A stretch of 64,000 nt of DNA from Bradysia coprophila (taxonomy: Eukaryota > Arthropoda > Insecta > Diptera > Sciaridae): positions 7,580,729 through 7,644,728 of the forward strand of contig NW_023503293.1 in NCBI RefSeq assembly GCF_014529535.1. Reading direction: 5' to 3'. A model generated the notes under the pieces. That model searched no databases. It saw nothing but the letters and a program-made list of their open reading frames with translations, and had not been told where the DNA came from. Shown one piece after another: positions 10,645 through 24,500 of the stretch. Numbering within the stretch: the first letter of the stretch is position 1; every line of letters starts with the position of its first letter. The position numbers and the translations under genes were made by a program.

Positions 10645-13600
10645 TCATTTATATAATAGTAGTAGTTCAATATTAATATTACATGTAAAGAAATTCAGCG
10701 GGGGCGCTCATAATGTGTAATATTTTTTCTCTCTCTCTCTCTCTTACTCTTTCTTTTCTCTTCATTGTTATTACTCTTTCCGTTTCTTTTTTTTCATTTT
10801 CTTCTCCCTTTTTTGTAGATTTTTTTTATTGTGTGACGTTTTCTTTTGAAATCATTTCCGCCCACACAGAATATAGATTTCTGCCCAAAAAATTTTTTTG
10901 TTTAAATTTTTGTTTTCTTCCAAAAAATTGTCACAACAAAATGATTCGAATTTTTTTTTGTTTTTTTTTTTATTCCTTTTTTTTATATATCGTATCAATA
11001 ATCGCAGCAAATATTTTTTTGTTTGTCGCAATACTTTGAATTTAAATTTTTTTATTAATTTTTTGAGATGTTTCATTGTTTTTTATTTTTTTTATTTTTT
11101 TTTTATTTCTATAAAGATGAAATGCAATGAGTGTTTTTTTTTGTTTTTTGTTTATTATTACTTTTTATTTTAATAATATGATAGAAGAGATAATTTTATA
11201 GCCATCATTGCAAATCGATAAAAAAATTAATCATCAGGGGGGTTATGCTCATATTTCTATTATGCAAAATGTTTTCCTTTTTGTTTAAATTTTTTTTATA
11301 TTTTTAAGCAGCAAAAAACCGAATTCACCATAAAAAATAGAAAGATGGATCTCTACGTATAGGATCCAGATAAGGATGACATTAATATCCAATTTTAAAT
11401 GAAGAGATCGTTACTTCACAATAATATTCGAACAAAATTTCGACTATTAATCAACATCGGTGCCCAATCCGAATGCAGACTAAAATGTTTTCCGATTTTG
11501 TTTGGTTAAATTTGTAAAAAAAAAGCGAGAACCAAGCACTTAGGAAATGAAAAAAGAAAATGAAATAAGTCTCTAAAATAGTGTGTCTGTGTTTTTGTAT
11601 CAATGTGCTAAAAGGGTGGTGTTCAGAGAAGGGGGTGTAAAATTAGAAATGTTTCGCGCGCATCAGCCAAATGAAAATTGGTTCAGACAAAAATCCTTTA
11701 TGAACCCTCCACTTCGAATCGTAAGCAACGGAAATAATTTCGTTTTACGTTTCATTTCTCAGGCGCAAAATCCAGCCAATCGCCCAAAATCAGCCTACAT
11801 TTTCCGTCTTTAAATAAAAAGAAGACAGAGATCAGTGCCATTGCTTCTTTCTTTTTGTTTGTCTTAAAACTAACACGCTGGAACTTCGTCAAACCATCAA
11901 CCGAAAATAAAATTTAAATTTTCCTTGAAGCTGGGACCATTTATATCAAAATATTCGTCGACCATTAAAAAAATTTGTTGTTGTTTCTCGGCTTTTTTTG
12001 TATCGTGTTGGCTAGTTGATTGACACTGCGGAAAGATGTTCAACTTTTCCTTGGCTTTACAAAAAGAGCCGTGAAACAAAATTTTGCCCCGAAAACATTA
12101 ATGGTGGCGAGAGATATTGGATTTTTGTAACAAAATTTTTCCTAACAATTTTTCCGACCTTGAAGTGATCCAATAACAACCACCCTAATTTTCCATCCCA
12201 ATTTTTATCTTTCCTTTCTAAAGAAGTTTCTCTAAAGAGATGTTATTACGTCGACAAGATGTAATAAAGTTCCAGCTGATGAATACGACGATGCACATCG
12301 AAAACAGTCGAGTCATTCAGAACCTGAACGATTTATGAGTACGCGTCAAGTCACCGATCAATGAAATTTAATTGAAAAACTGTTTGACGACTGTTTAGTC
12401 TCATAATCCAGTCACTGTTCTAGTAAAATCAATCGTACACTAATTATAATGACAGTGCATAGTCTATGTTAATGTAAAGGTCATGCAATAATTATGTGCC
12501 CAAACTCAAACCAATTACCATCGGCAAAGGTTTAAGGAACGAAAATAGATTTCGATTGGTTTGATAAAATGAAATGTTATTGAAAGAAAAGAGGTGAAAT
12601 TCACTATCTCCCCATCACTTCCAATTCTATGCAAACGTTTAAATGATTTCTGTTTTGTTTACTAAAAATATTTTTTTTTGCTTTTATATAAATGTTCGTT
12701 TTTGCTTCGGTCTTCACACCGAAACGTTTTTCGTTTCTTTTTATTGATTTTCTTCTATTTGTTTCTGTAAAAAAAATGTCTCTAATATTCTCAGCGATAA
12801 GCTAAAAAACGGTCGATAAATGGCAGCACAATATTGTTTTTCATTATTTTTTTAACTTCAAAAATTCGCACTTTAAATTAGATCTATTCCGTTGTACAAG
12901 AAAAATAAACGAAATGTTGCCAAGCCGAAAAAAACAACCGACGTCATCCACAGGAACAACCTCATTTTTTTTCGTCAAAACTTTCGTTAAATTTTCAAAG
13001 TTAGATATTACTGTGGACGACGTTCGACATTCCGACAACGGCCAACGGTCAACAGACTTTGATCACGATTGTGTTTTTCGTTTCTAAGAGTACATATAGG
13101 TCTGCTACACAGTTCGAACGAAATATACATGCAAAATGGTTCGAACATTAATGCCTCGTTTCATCAAATTGAACGAAAGTGACTCATCCGCAACCAGATA
13201 TTTAATCCGAAAAAAAATTAATTTAGAAAAGTACTTGTAAACTCATTACACACAGCAAAGTCAGTTCATGGATCATCGAGGACCCACAGGTGTGTGTGGG
13301 CTTTTTTTATAGCGCTGCCCTCGTTCATATTCGGGCGTGCAATGCAAAAAAATGCGACTTTGTGCGGAACGAGATGCAATCGTTCAGAATCATTTTGCAT
13401 GCATATTATTCGAACTGGGTCATGCATTTTTTTTTGCTGTTGTTGCTGCTGTGTTGACATATCATTTCTCTGTCTATTTATGTATTTTATTGTATCATAG
13501 TGTCAAACAAAGCGCTTATTATGGAAAATTTCTAATGTTTTCGTTTTCTATGTGTTCTATGTATGTGTGGCTGTGTGTCTGTATGTATGTCGTGGTCAAA

Positions 13601-15588
13601 AATGTACAGTTTCGTTTTACTAAAAATGGCTACAAAGTTTCATATTTCTTGCTTTTTTTTCTTGCAATATTAAATTTGTTTTATTTTTACGAGCAACAGA
13701 TTCTATTTTTTCATTTTAAATATTTTTTTTTGTTTCTTTGTAAGCCAAATATTTGATTTTATTTTATTCCTTAAAATACATTTTTGTTTTCGTTTTTTTT
13801 ATTCTTTTTATTTTTATTCTTTTCACTTTTGCGTTTTCTTTTGTTTGTTTTAATTTCACTTTGTTGTTCTCTATGGATTTTAATTCTTCATTTTTATAGT
13901 TTAATTTTTGTTTTAAAATCTTTTATTTCGTGTCTTCGTGATTTATTAAGGTATTCAGATATTGTTCATAAGTTTTGTTAGATTTCTTCTTCCTTCATTT
14001 CTTTCATTTAGTAGCATTTTGAAATACGAATGACAAAGGTCTGGGGATTAAACAAATGTCCAAAAAAGTAAATCAAAGCGAAAATGGGACACAAAATGTG
14101 ACAAATGTTTGGAATAAACTTGAATCAAGTCTGAATTTTAAGACATAAAAATTGCTTCGATATCACAAATCCCTTTTTTCCATGTCAAATTTTAAATCGT
14201 GGAAGAAGGACCTATTTTCGTGAAATTGAATCTTGAAAATTCTTGAACTAATTTCGTGAATTTTCAGAAAGAATTTCAAAAATTTTAATTTAAACCTTGA
14301 AATTCTCTACATTTTTGAAAAAATTGTAAAATTTCGACAACTTCAAAGATTTTTAATCTTCTCTTCTCACCAAATTCAGGAAAAATCCCAAAATTCATGA
14401 AAATTTTCGAAATTGTTTTTGTGAACATAGGTCTTGAGGTGAGTGACTTCTTGAAAACTTTATAAAATTCAGGATTCTTCTCACAGAATTCAGAACAAAT
14501 CCTAAAATTCTTGAAAATTTTCGGAAAAAAAACGTAAAAAAAGGTCCTGAGGGTAAGAGTGATATCTGTACAAATAGTGAAAGATTTAGGTACAGTGGAG
14601 TGGAAATTGGTCTACTTGATCTGCAAGATGACACAAGTCATACAACAAAATGGGTGAAGATAAGGAAATTCCATTGGAAGATAAATATGCCAGAGAATTG
14701 GCTAATTCCATTTGAGAGCAAGGAGTACATCACTTGGTCGGTGGTTAAGTGAATGTGACCAACAAAAAGGAAAATCTTTACCGCTTCCATGCGCGATGAT
14801 CTACTGCTAAGAAATGTGCGTTTTGAATTCGATTAGTTCAATTTCTTTGTGTTAAATTGTTTGTTTAAGACACTTGACAAAACAAAAAACAAAAATCGAT
14901 CGAGCAAAGAAAAAACACGAAATTCAAATAATAATCGGTTCAAGCACAAATGTTAACTTTTTTCCGTTTTTTTTTTGTCTTACTTGAATTGTACAAAATG
15001 AACACTTTTCAGTCAATCAAAAAATGATTTTTTTTCAGGCACGCTAATCATTTTTTCTTGTTAAATGAAAAGAATAAAACAAAAAATTTGGCGCAAAAAT
15101 ATGTTTCTCGATTGAAATGTAAAATTTGTTTGATTTTGAAACGAGACTATCGGGTCTGTGTGCCTGTGGTTTCCATTCAACAGGCATATTAATACGGATA
15201 AAATGTGTAGTTTTAGCTAGTATTCAAGAAAATGTAAACAATCAATCAATTCCTGATTATAGTAGATTCATTTCTGTCCTCCAAAAAAGTATTTCCCACA
15301 AATTAAAAGAGCTGAAATTTTGTCGTTAAATTTAATTATTTTTTTTATATAATTGTGAAATCCACCGACCAAAATGATCCAAACAGGTTTCAATAATTGG
15401 TAACTAGATTTCTTTCTTTTTTAAACATTTTCGTGGCTTTTTCTTTTATCGCTTACTAACTTCATAAATTTTTTTTTGAATTTTAGGAAAACATTGTAGA
15501 AAAAACAAACACAAAAAGAAATCTTACAAATTAGTTTCTCTTTTCAGTGTGAGTCCGACATGCACAGTAGGGCACTCAAATATTTAGG

Positions 15589-18500
15589 TTAATTTGTCCA
15601 TTTGGATGACCAACCCTGTAATATACAAAAAGGAAAGAAAAATGAATATTTTGATTAAACTTAACTCAATCAACTTAGCAAGAAAATCGTGTGTTTGATT
15701 ATTTTTTTTAATTCCAACAGTTTCCCACTTCCATCTAAAGCTCAGAACAGATCAGGCCAACCTGAACCCTGAGCTGGAAAACCTGAAGCCTGATTCGACC
15801 TGAACCTGATGTGATATATTTTGACCTGACCTGATTTGACCTGGATTCTTTTGAAAAACCGCCTACCGAAATCAAACGCATTTTCCAGTGGACTTTTTTA
15901 TATGTCCCTAGAAAGGTGTTCGACCCTAGAAGCCAAAACCACTTTCAAAAAATTCTTCGATGCTTGTTTGGCTGGTGAAAGAGGATCAAAAACTGAAAAC
16001 TTGTACTTTTCTTACAAAAATTTCTTCAGTTACACGGGCCGTACAGCTCAATAGCACATGTGATTACCTTTCTAATGACACCCCACACGACCTTGTACGC
16101 CTCGTGTAACTGGAGAAATTTTTGTAAGAAAAGTGCAAGTTGGCGGTTTTTCGGCATGTTTTCGGTCAGGTCACAAGTCGACCTAAGCCCAACTTATTCT
16201 TTTATTAAATCCATCAATAAATTGCTTAAAGCGTGCTCGTTGCAACAGTAAGTCCGAAACTCAATGCGAAGTCGCATAAGAATTTTCTAACACACTTGAG
16301 GTGGCTGTATACATCAAATAATGTCTTGTCACTGATCAAACAGAAAATGTTGCAAAAACTGTCAGATTCACTTCTAGGAATCAGATTTCTGTCAAATGCA
16401 ATGGGACTCGTCGATGATAAAATCTACCGGGAGATCGTTTCACTGTCGGTAACTGTATGTACACCGAAACAGTCATAAAGATTATTTCTTATTCGAAGTC
16501 TCAAGGTTCTAAAGGTTCTAAAGTTCTCGAAATTCAATTCTCCTAACAAACACTGAAAAAATTCGATTTAGGCCTTGACTCACTGGGAATTTGACGATCA
16601 TTTTGTATGTACTGCCTAAATAACTGAAATATGTAATTGGCATTGGACTTACATGCTTATCATGTTGTTCCCACGGTTCGGCTGGTTGTTGTCCGATTTC
16701 CGGTGGTATCAATTGCTGGTACTGCATCAAATTAATGTTCGGTTGATTGGATAGCGGTTGAAAATAATCAATTGGAGGTTGCTGCGGAAGTTAAAGACAG
16801 AAAGAGTGATTGATGAAGTAAAGTCTAAAATTTCATTTTTTGATGTCTAACCTGATAGAAATCTTTTAGATGGAGATCATCCACGTAGGCATTGCGCGAC
16901 ATATGCTGCTGCTGCTGCTGCTGCTGTTGTTGTTGTTGCTGCTGCTGCTGCTGCTGCTGTTGTTGTTGCTGCTGAATCGGTTGTTGTTGATTTTGCTGCA
17001 TCCAAGCGAGTCCACCACTTGCATTCGGTGGGATCGGCTGCTGAATCGGTTGCTGTTGATTTTGTTGCACCTTATCCATAGACAGCCAGGGAACGGGTTG
17101 GCTAACGATTTCCGGTTCGATATTGGTTACACCGACGTAGTTCCCATATTTCCACGATGCTCGCTCGGTACCGATTGGTCGAGGCATTTTACGGGAATCG
17201 TCGAGCTGGTTCTGTAAGCCACCATTGGCGATATTCTGCGATGCATTCGGCGACATTGCCGGTGAGCCTATGCCGAGAGCAAGACCATTTTCGATGTTCA
17301 GAATTTCACGGGGTGACGTATGATTCAAATGATTGTATTCGGAGAACCAGCGTTCGTTGCTCGATTGGGGTTGAGATTGTGGTCGTCCGGGCGCAGGATT
17401 GTATTGTGGTATTGGATTTGATGCGAACGGCAGTTTTTGGAAATTACTCAATCCGACACCATAGTTTCCTTGATTCGGATGCATCTGGGGATGCTTCGAC
17501 TGCTGTTGTTGAAGTTGTGACTGTTGTTGCTGAGTCGAATTCTGTAACGATGAAAACTCCGATGCGCGTGGATTTAAACGAGACACATGGAGCGGATTCA
17601 CTGGAATTCGTTGTTGAACATTCTGTTGATGGAATTGGGATTGGATCGATTCCACTTGATTGTAACCCATCATGTTCAGCGATCCACTTCGTACGTTATT
17701 GTCGAAGAAACCCGGTCTCTGGTCGCGATTATTTGTCGATGTTCCACTGTTTGCATTAGCGTTTGACATATTAAACGAATCGATTTGTCGATTTTGTTGC
17801 ATCGACGAATTGATATTTGGACGTTGTACAGCTAAGCTATTTGATATTGGTGGTTGAATTGGTTGTTGCGTCGGCGGTTTAATGATGCCCGGCTGACATT
17901 CACCAGAGAATTGCGGCTGTGAATGACCAGCTAGATTTTGCGTTGCACCAGATGCCTGTTGCGACGACAACTGACTTTGTTGACCAGGTGAAATTTGATG
18001 ACCGACCATAGACATACTGGACACGGAAATATTCAGACCTGGCTGCAAATTTTGTTGCGAATTCGGAGGTGTTGTCGAATTGCTTGACGTCTTCGAGCTA
18101 ACTGGTGAGCTCATGGTTGTACCACGATATCCGGGAGCCTTAGATGCATCTGCCTTCGGCAAAGATTCGTTTTCCATGAAACCGGAATTGTTGTTGGTGT
18201 TGTACATTTTGTTCGCTTCCCATTGATTGCGATATGAATCGTTGAACAAGGAATACTCGTGTGCCTGGGCATTGCCTTGATGCAATTGATTGATTTTGGT
18301 TTGCAATTGATTCACTAAGCCGCCACTTGCATTCGTCGCGTGTGAATGAATGATCGGATTATTGTTGTCGATGTTCAAGGCAGCGGACGAATGTTGTTGA
18401 TGTGGAGATGGGGTAATGGTGCGGCTGATTGGTTGACCAATTGGTGTAATAGCTCGTACTACATTCGTCGTGGATGGCTTTGAGGAGGTGGCAGTTTCAT

Positions 18501-21500
18501 TCGAATTTTGATTGAACTGCGTTTTTGCGATGACACTAGAAGCCGTGCTGGTTATAGACGAATGTGATTGAATTGATGAAGCGACGTTGCTAAATGGTGC
18601 TGGAATATTCGTAGTTCCAGTGCCAAAATGATGTTTCGGGGATGACTGGATGGTATGCTGTTGATTGTTCTGAGAAATGGGGACCGATGAGTTCGTTGGT
18701 TTTTTGTCAACTATTGGCGCTGTGCTAGGCTTTTGCGTAAAGGAGCTGCTAGGTGGTCCGATTGGCTTTGGATTCTTGAATGCCATGATTGCGTTCGTGT
18801 AAGACATAGTAGTCTTGGTGCAAACCGGTGGTACATTCGATTGGGCGCTGGAAACTATACGTTTGGGTACAGTGTCCGATGAACTTGTAGTCGTGGTCAA
18901 TCGATTGGTTACATTTGTAACAGCCATGGTACGAGATTGTGACGAAGTGAATATTGTTTTGGTCGGCTGCGGACGCGTCATTTTAGTAGACACAGCAATT
19001 GTAATTTTCGGACCAGTGCTGACACTACTCGGTATGGTTGTTGGTTTGGACTTAGCAATGACAGTCGCTGTTGATGTAGATACATTCGATCCGCTCTGTG
19101 TACTTGCGACGACAGTCTTTTCCCATACATTGGATGAAATAGGTGGAGTCGGCTTTGCATTTACATTCACTCTTGGTAACATTTGCAGTATGTCGACATC
19201 TGGGTCCTTGATCAGGGTCGTGATAAGAACGTGAGCTTGTTTGGTCGCGTCCAATGAGCCTTTGATCGTAATCCAACGGTCGCTTTGATTTTTGCCCTGC
19301 TTTTCAACTTCAATGTGGGCTCCAGTAGCAGCTCGTATAGCATTTATGTTACTACCCGCCCGACCAATCACACGCGATATTGCGTTAACAGGCACCTGAA
19401 CTTTTTTGCAGGCCGTTTCGACAGTAACAGCTTGTTGCTGAATAGAACTTTTTCGAATTACTTCCTTCCAACCGTCTTCACGTTTAACAGCTGTTTGAAG
19501 GTGAGTAGAATGTTTCGAATTGTTGCTTTTTGTATCCTCGTGATGGTAGGTCTTACTGTGCTTGTTTTTCGATGAGTTGAAGTAGAGTGCATCGCCATCG
19601 AACTCGTGCTCACCTTGAGTTCTGCTCGCGCCAAATACCAAAGATTTTCTACTATTTCCCGCTGCCGGCTGCTCGGTGGTAGTGGTTTTTGCTTTTCCAC
19701 TGTCACTGGCTTCCAATTTCTTATCATTTTTGTGTGTTGACTTAACTTCTTCTTTGGGCGCAACATTCTCTTTCTCCTTCCGATTGGACGATTCTTTTTC
19801 TTTCCGGTTATCGATTGTGTCCCTTTTCACATCGCTTGCAACGCTGAACTTGTTGTTGTTACTACTGTTGCTGTTGTTTCCCTGCACGTCCACCTTGGTG
19901 TCGTTTGATTTGGGAGTGCTCAAGTCTTTTGATTTATTGCGATTCGTATTCGATTCATCTTTCTTTTTTGTCGCCGATGATACCGGTACCGTTGCTGTAT
20001 TTGTTATTGGCACGGCATCTGGATGTTCGATTGCTGCCACGTGACTGTTGTTCGCAACGCGTGCTTCCTTATTTTTCTTGTTCTTGTTCTTTTTCGACTT
20101 ACTCGACTTCTCAATTTCAGGCATTTTAGCTTCTGTACTCGAACAGGATCCATCGATTCCGGAGTCACCTTCCTCCTTATCGTTGTTCGTACTAGGTTCG
20201 GGTGCATCTTCCTTTTCGCTGTCATCCTCTTTGTCCGACTCATCCTTGTCGTCGTTGTTATTTTCCAGCAATTTGCGTTTCTCTTCCTTCTTTTCCAGCT
20301 TCTTCTTCTTTTTCCGTTCACGACGTCTTGCTGCTGCCGCTTTACGACTTTCTTCACGATTCCGTTCCATATCCAATTCCTCTAGCAAAATTGAAGCGTT
20401 TTTGTTGGCTTTAACAGCCTGTGCCTCCTTTGCAGCACGAATCGTTTTTACGCAGTCAAGACACTTTTCCAATAATTCCTTATCACTGACTGTGCTGATG
20501 TAGCGAGTCATTTCTTGATCAGAAGGAAACTGTGTCACATGATTGACCATCCACTCGACGACTTTGGTATGTCCCTTCCGAAAAGCCGCCATCAAACAAG
20601 ACACACGGCGATTATCTTGCGAATCGATGTCAGCGATATGAGTGTACAGTACTTTGACGACAGCTAAGTGGCCCCCATTAGCTGCCAGCCACAGTGGAGA
20701 ATTTCCCTTTTTGTTCTTAACTTCGACCGATGCACCACGATTCAGCAGCAGGTCCACAAACTTCAAATGCCCCTTATCGGCAGCAATTGTAAGTGCAGTG
20801 TCACGAGAACTTGGCACAGGCGCCGCATTTACGTCAGCTCCTTTGTCCAATAAAACGCGACCCACTTCAATGTAGCCACCAGATGCAGCTTCCATAAGAG
20901 GCGTTAGACCCGTTTTCGCTCGATGCTCAACGTTTGCTTTACGATCCAAAAGTAAGCTAACCACTTCGTGTCGTCCTTGAAAACAGGCTAGGGTCAATGC
21001 CGTATTTCGATTCGTTTCGATTTGGGCGTTGATATCGGAGCCCATATCGAGCAGCATTTTAACAGCGGCAGTATGACCATTCATTGCTGCCAACATTAGC
21101 GGAGAAATACCAAGCTTGCTGCCAGTTCTGGAATTGATTTCAGCTCCATGGGTCAGCAACAATTTGATAATGTTCACATAGCCACCACTCGCGGCCAAAC
21201 TAAGTGGCGTATAGTCGGATACGTTTCGATGTTCCTTATTTGCACCAACGCCTAAGAGAATCTCGACAACCTCATATCGTCCACCAGAACATGCTAACGA
21301 CAAAGGAGTATCTTTTGTTCGTTCCGATTGGGCCTCGATTTCAGCTCCTTGCTTCAGCAACGTGTTAACCACTTTCTCGTGTCCAGCGGTTGCAGCCAAA
21401 ATCAACGGCGTAAATCCCTTCTTGTCACGATGTTCAATATTGGCACCGCGAGTAATCAGCAAATCGACCAATTCCTCGTGACCACCAGCACAAGCCATTG

Positions 21501-24500
21501 TCAGGGCTGTGTCGTGGTTCGAATCAGTTTCTGAATCAACATCAATTGTTGTCTTTTCAGGTGCTGGCGGAACGGCATCTGCAGCCGGATATTGTTGAGT
21601 GGTGTTTGCTTGACTTCCAGCTGGTGCTTGTCTCATCACAGCGTATCGGTTACGTTCCTTGCGCGACTTTTCCGTTCCTTTCTTACCCATCACTTTGCTG
21701 GGGATCGGGGCTGATTGCGGTTGACTTTGATGCTGTTGGGTGGTTGTGGTTGTAGTAGTTTGTGTTTCGGTTGGCACTGACAAAATTTGTTGTTGCTGTT
21801 GATGTTGCTGTTGTTGATGATGAGTGGTGCCCGTAGAAGGAATGGCAATGGCTGTGGGAACTGGACCAGTGGTTGTTTGTGTGGCCTGATTCGAACAATT
21901 CACCTAGTTAAACCAAGCGCACTGATTAATCACGACCCAATTGTTGAAAACGAAATTTCGCTGAACTTACCTCGGCCATTTCAAAAATGTTTTCTGGGAT
22001 TCGGTATGAAGATTTCTGCTGCTGTTGCTGCATCACCTGGACTTGAGAATGTTCTTTGCAATGTTGTTGCTGCCCTTGGGCTTGGGCTTGATTTGAACGA
22101 TTGACCTAGCGAAAGCAAACGATTGAATTTCCATCATCCACCCGAATTCGACGCATTACTCACCTCAGTCACCTCCACAGAAGTTGATAACATTTGTTGG
22201 GGCTGCGAATTTGGTGTCACTTGTAAATTGGTTTGGGTTTGAGCTTGGTTGGAACAAGGCAGTTGCTTTTGTTGCTGGGATTGGGCAGTGGACTGCTGTT
22301 GAACTTGTTGCACCGATGGTAATTGAAATAGCAATTGCAGAGATGGCGACGTTTTGTCCGTTTCAACATTGAACACAAACTTTGTTTGAGATTGCTGCTG
22401 CTGCTGTTGTTGTAGTAATCCGGTCGATGGTAATTGATTTTGTATTTGCTGATTGGGCAATGATTGCATTCCCATATTGGGCGATTGGGATAGCTCCATT
22501 GCAGATGGAATCAGTGATATTGGAGATTGTTGTGGATGGTTCTGTGTGAGAGGAAACGATGGAAATGAGTGACGATAATTCAGTCAGTGAAATAACGTTC
22601 CGGGTTACTATACCTGAAGCTGGTTCAGCAACTGAAACTGTTCTACGCATAATTGTTGTTGAATCTGTTGATGAAGCTGTTGATCAATCATGACTTGGTT
22701 CTGTTGACGCTGACCCAGTGTGTCGTCGCATACATTGCCAGTCGTGGATAATGGTGACATATCAGCCAGAATTTGTGATTGCTGAGGCCACTGACCACCA
22801 GTCCATCGCATTTTGCACGCCGAATTAATACCAATTAAGTTCGCATAATCAGCAAATTCATGGCAGCTGGCTGCAACCTCCTAAGCAAGTAATTAAAATT
22901 TTAGTCAGTCAAGGCACATTCTGTCGATATGCGGTCATTTAACACAAACTTGTAAAGCTACAGGCCACTCGGATACACCATGAAGAACATTGATGACGTC
23001 GATGTCATCGGCCCACTCATAGTTACAAATTTGATCACGTGAACCATCCGATCCAACGTCATCGGCATTGAAATTTTCCAGTGATTCCTCCATAGCGGGA
23101 TACATTCCACATTCTTCGATCGATTCGGATTGCGAATCGTCGACGGTAAACATGTGAATGTGATCTTCCGTTTGATTGATGAATGAACCTGCAACACAGA
23201 TCGATTAGTTTGTGTTGTACTGGCGAGCACCATAGTTCGCCGTAATTACCTGGACATTGTTTGTCTTGCTGTTGAAGCGAAAACTGCTGTTGCAGTGTTG
23301 AGTTACACGGTTTCTGATGCAAGATAAATTCAGGCGGCGGATTTGCATTCAGTTCGGATCGAATAACTTCACAGAATATACGAGAAATGTCTTCAATGTT
23401 GTGATCTGTTCGAACAAAAGTGGACCGAATGTAAATGTGCGGGGGAACAAAGTGAAATGGGGGACCAAAGGAAATTCAACTTACTATTGGCAGCGTTTTT
23501 AGAACTATTTGTTGGTGAGGCAAGTAGATTACCACTGGCCAGTGTGGGCGGCGTCTCAGAAGGCGATTTTGGTTGTTCGTCAACAATTAACCTTTGCCGA
23601 TACTTGTTTAGAATGGTATTTGGAATTTCAGCGACCATCTTCTGGATTATTTTATCGTTGAGTTTTTGTTGGTTGCTGGCAATCGAAATGATATTGTTTC
23701 CGGCTGTTGTTTGATCAGCGATCGAAAAGTTATTGGATGATGACAACGATGTTATCGGTCCACTACTCGATGTATTTGTTGGATTGGCAGTGGACGAACA
23801 ATTCGCTTGCTGTTGTTGTTGATTGAATTGTTGTTGTAGCTGCTGCTGCTGTTGTATGTTATTTTGCTTGCTCAATTGACGATTCGGGACAATAGTTGTA
23901 GCCGAATTTGTCACGGGATGTTGAAGCAATTGAACGCTATGCGATTGGCTAGTCGATAACAATTGCTGAGGCTGAATAACAGATTGCTGCTGCTGCTGTG
24001 ATGATTGTTGCTGTTGCTGATGATGGGTAATACTAAAGTTGTGTAAAGATTGTTGCAACACTTGAAAATTTGGTTCCGATTTTGGTATCACAGGCTAAAA
24101 CGAAACCGAAAAAAAACAGAACGTCAGACACACACACTCAAGACTCCCCAATTGTGATAAATCACCGCGCGACCACACTCACCATGTTATTGCAAATGGA
24201 TACCATCTGGTTTGGTTGTAAGAGCGGTGCAGCTTTGCGTAGATTTTTGCCGTCTTTTTTCGAAACTGGTTTAACTTTTGGTCGATCGCTAATCGCTGTA
24301 TTTTGAGATACTTCGGATGGTGCGGATAAATGGGTTGTCGACGTAGGAGCTGATATTATTGTTGTGGAAAAGAGTGCAGTGGATGATTGACTTGTGACTG
24401 GCGATTGCATCGATGGCATTGATGTGGTCAGCAGAAACGCATTGTTGTCGGATGCTTTGGCGCCTAATGGAAACAAAATGTTGAAAAAAACGTTGGTATC

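Larger units (their letters stand above)
10093..15588. other. Long T-rich stretch; probably includes the mask 3' UTR (read on the minus strand)
   Basis: This region has extreme strand asymmetry: long T runs on the plus strand (A runs on the minus strand), mainly 10.7-11.3 kb and 13.4-15.5 kb. Simple repeats include a CT tract at 10394-10424 and an AAT tract at 10616-10644. The many Phe/Leu/Ser-rich plus-strand frames are translations of these T runs. Because mask ends on the minus strand at 15589 and no other gene is visible, part of the stretch is plausibly a long A-rich 3' UTR. That is inference and I cannot place the poly(A) site. Confidence 0.4.

Noticed and set aside
10713-13981. Several 65-139-codon plus-strand frames rich in Phe, Leu and Ser
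   Set aside because: They are translations of T-rich low-complexity DNA, with no motif and no splice-consistent neighbours.
17157-21755. Many plus-strand frames opposite mask exon 19, up to 200 codons
   Set aside because: They are antisense shadows of a long Gln/Ser-rich exon; the minus-strand ankyrin and KH sequence is unambiguous.
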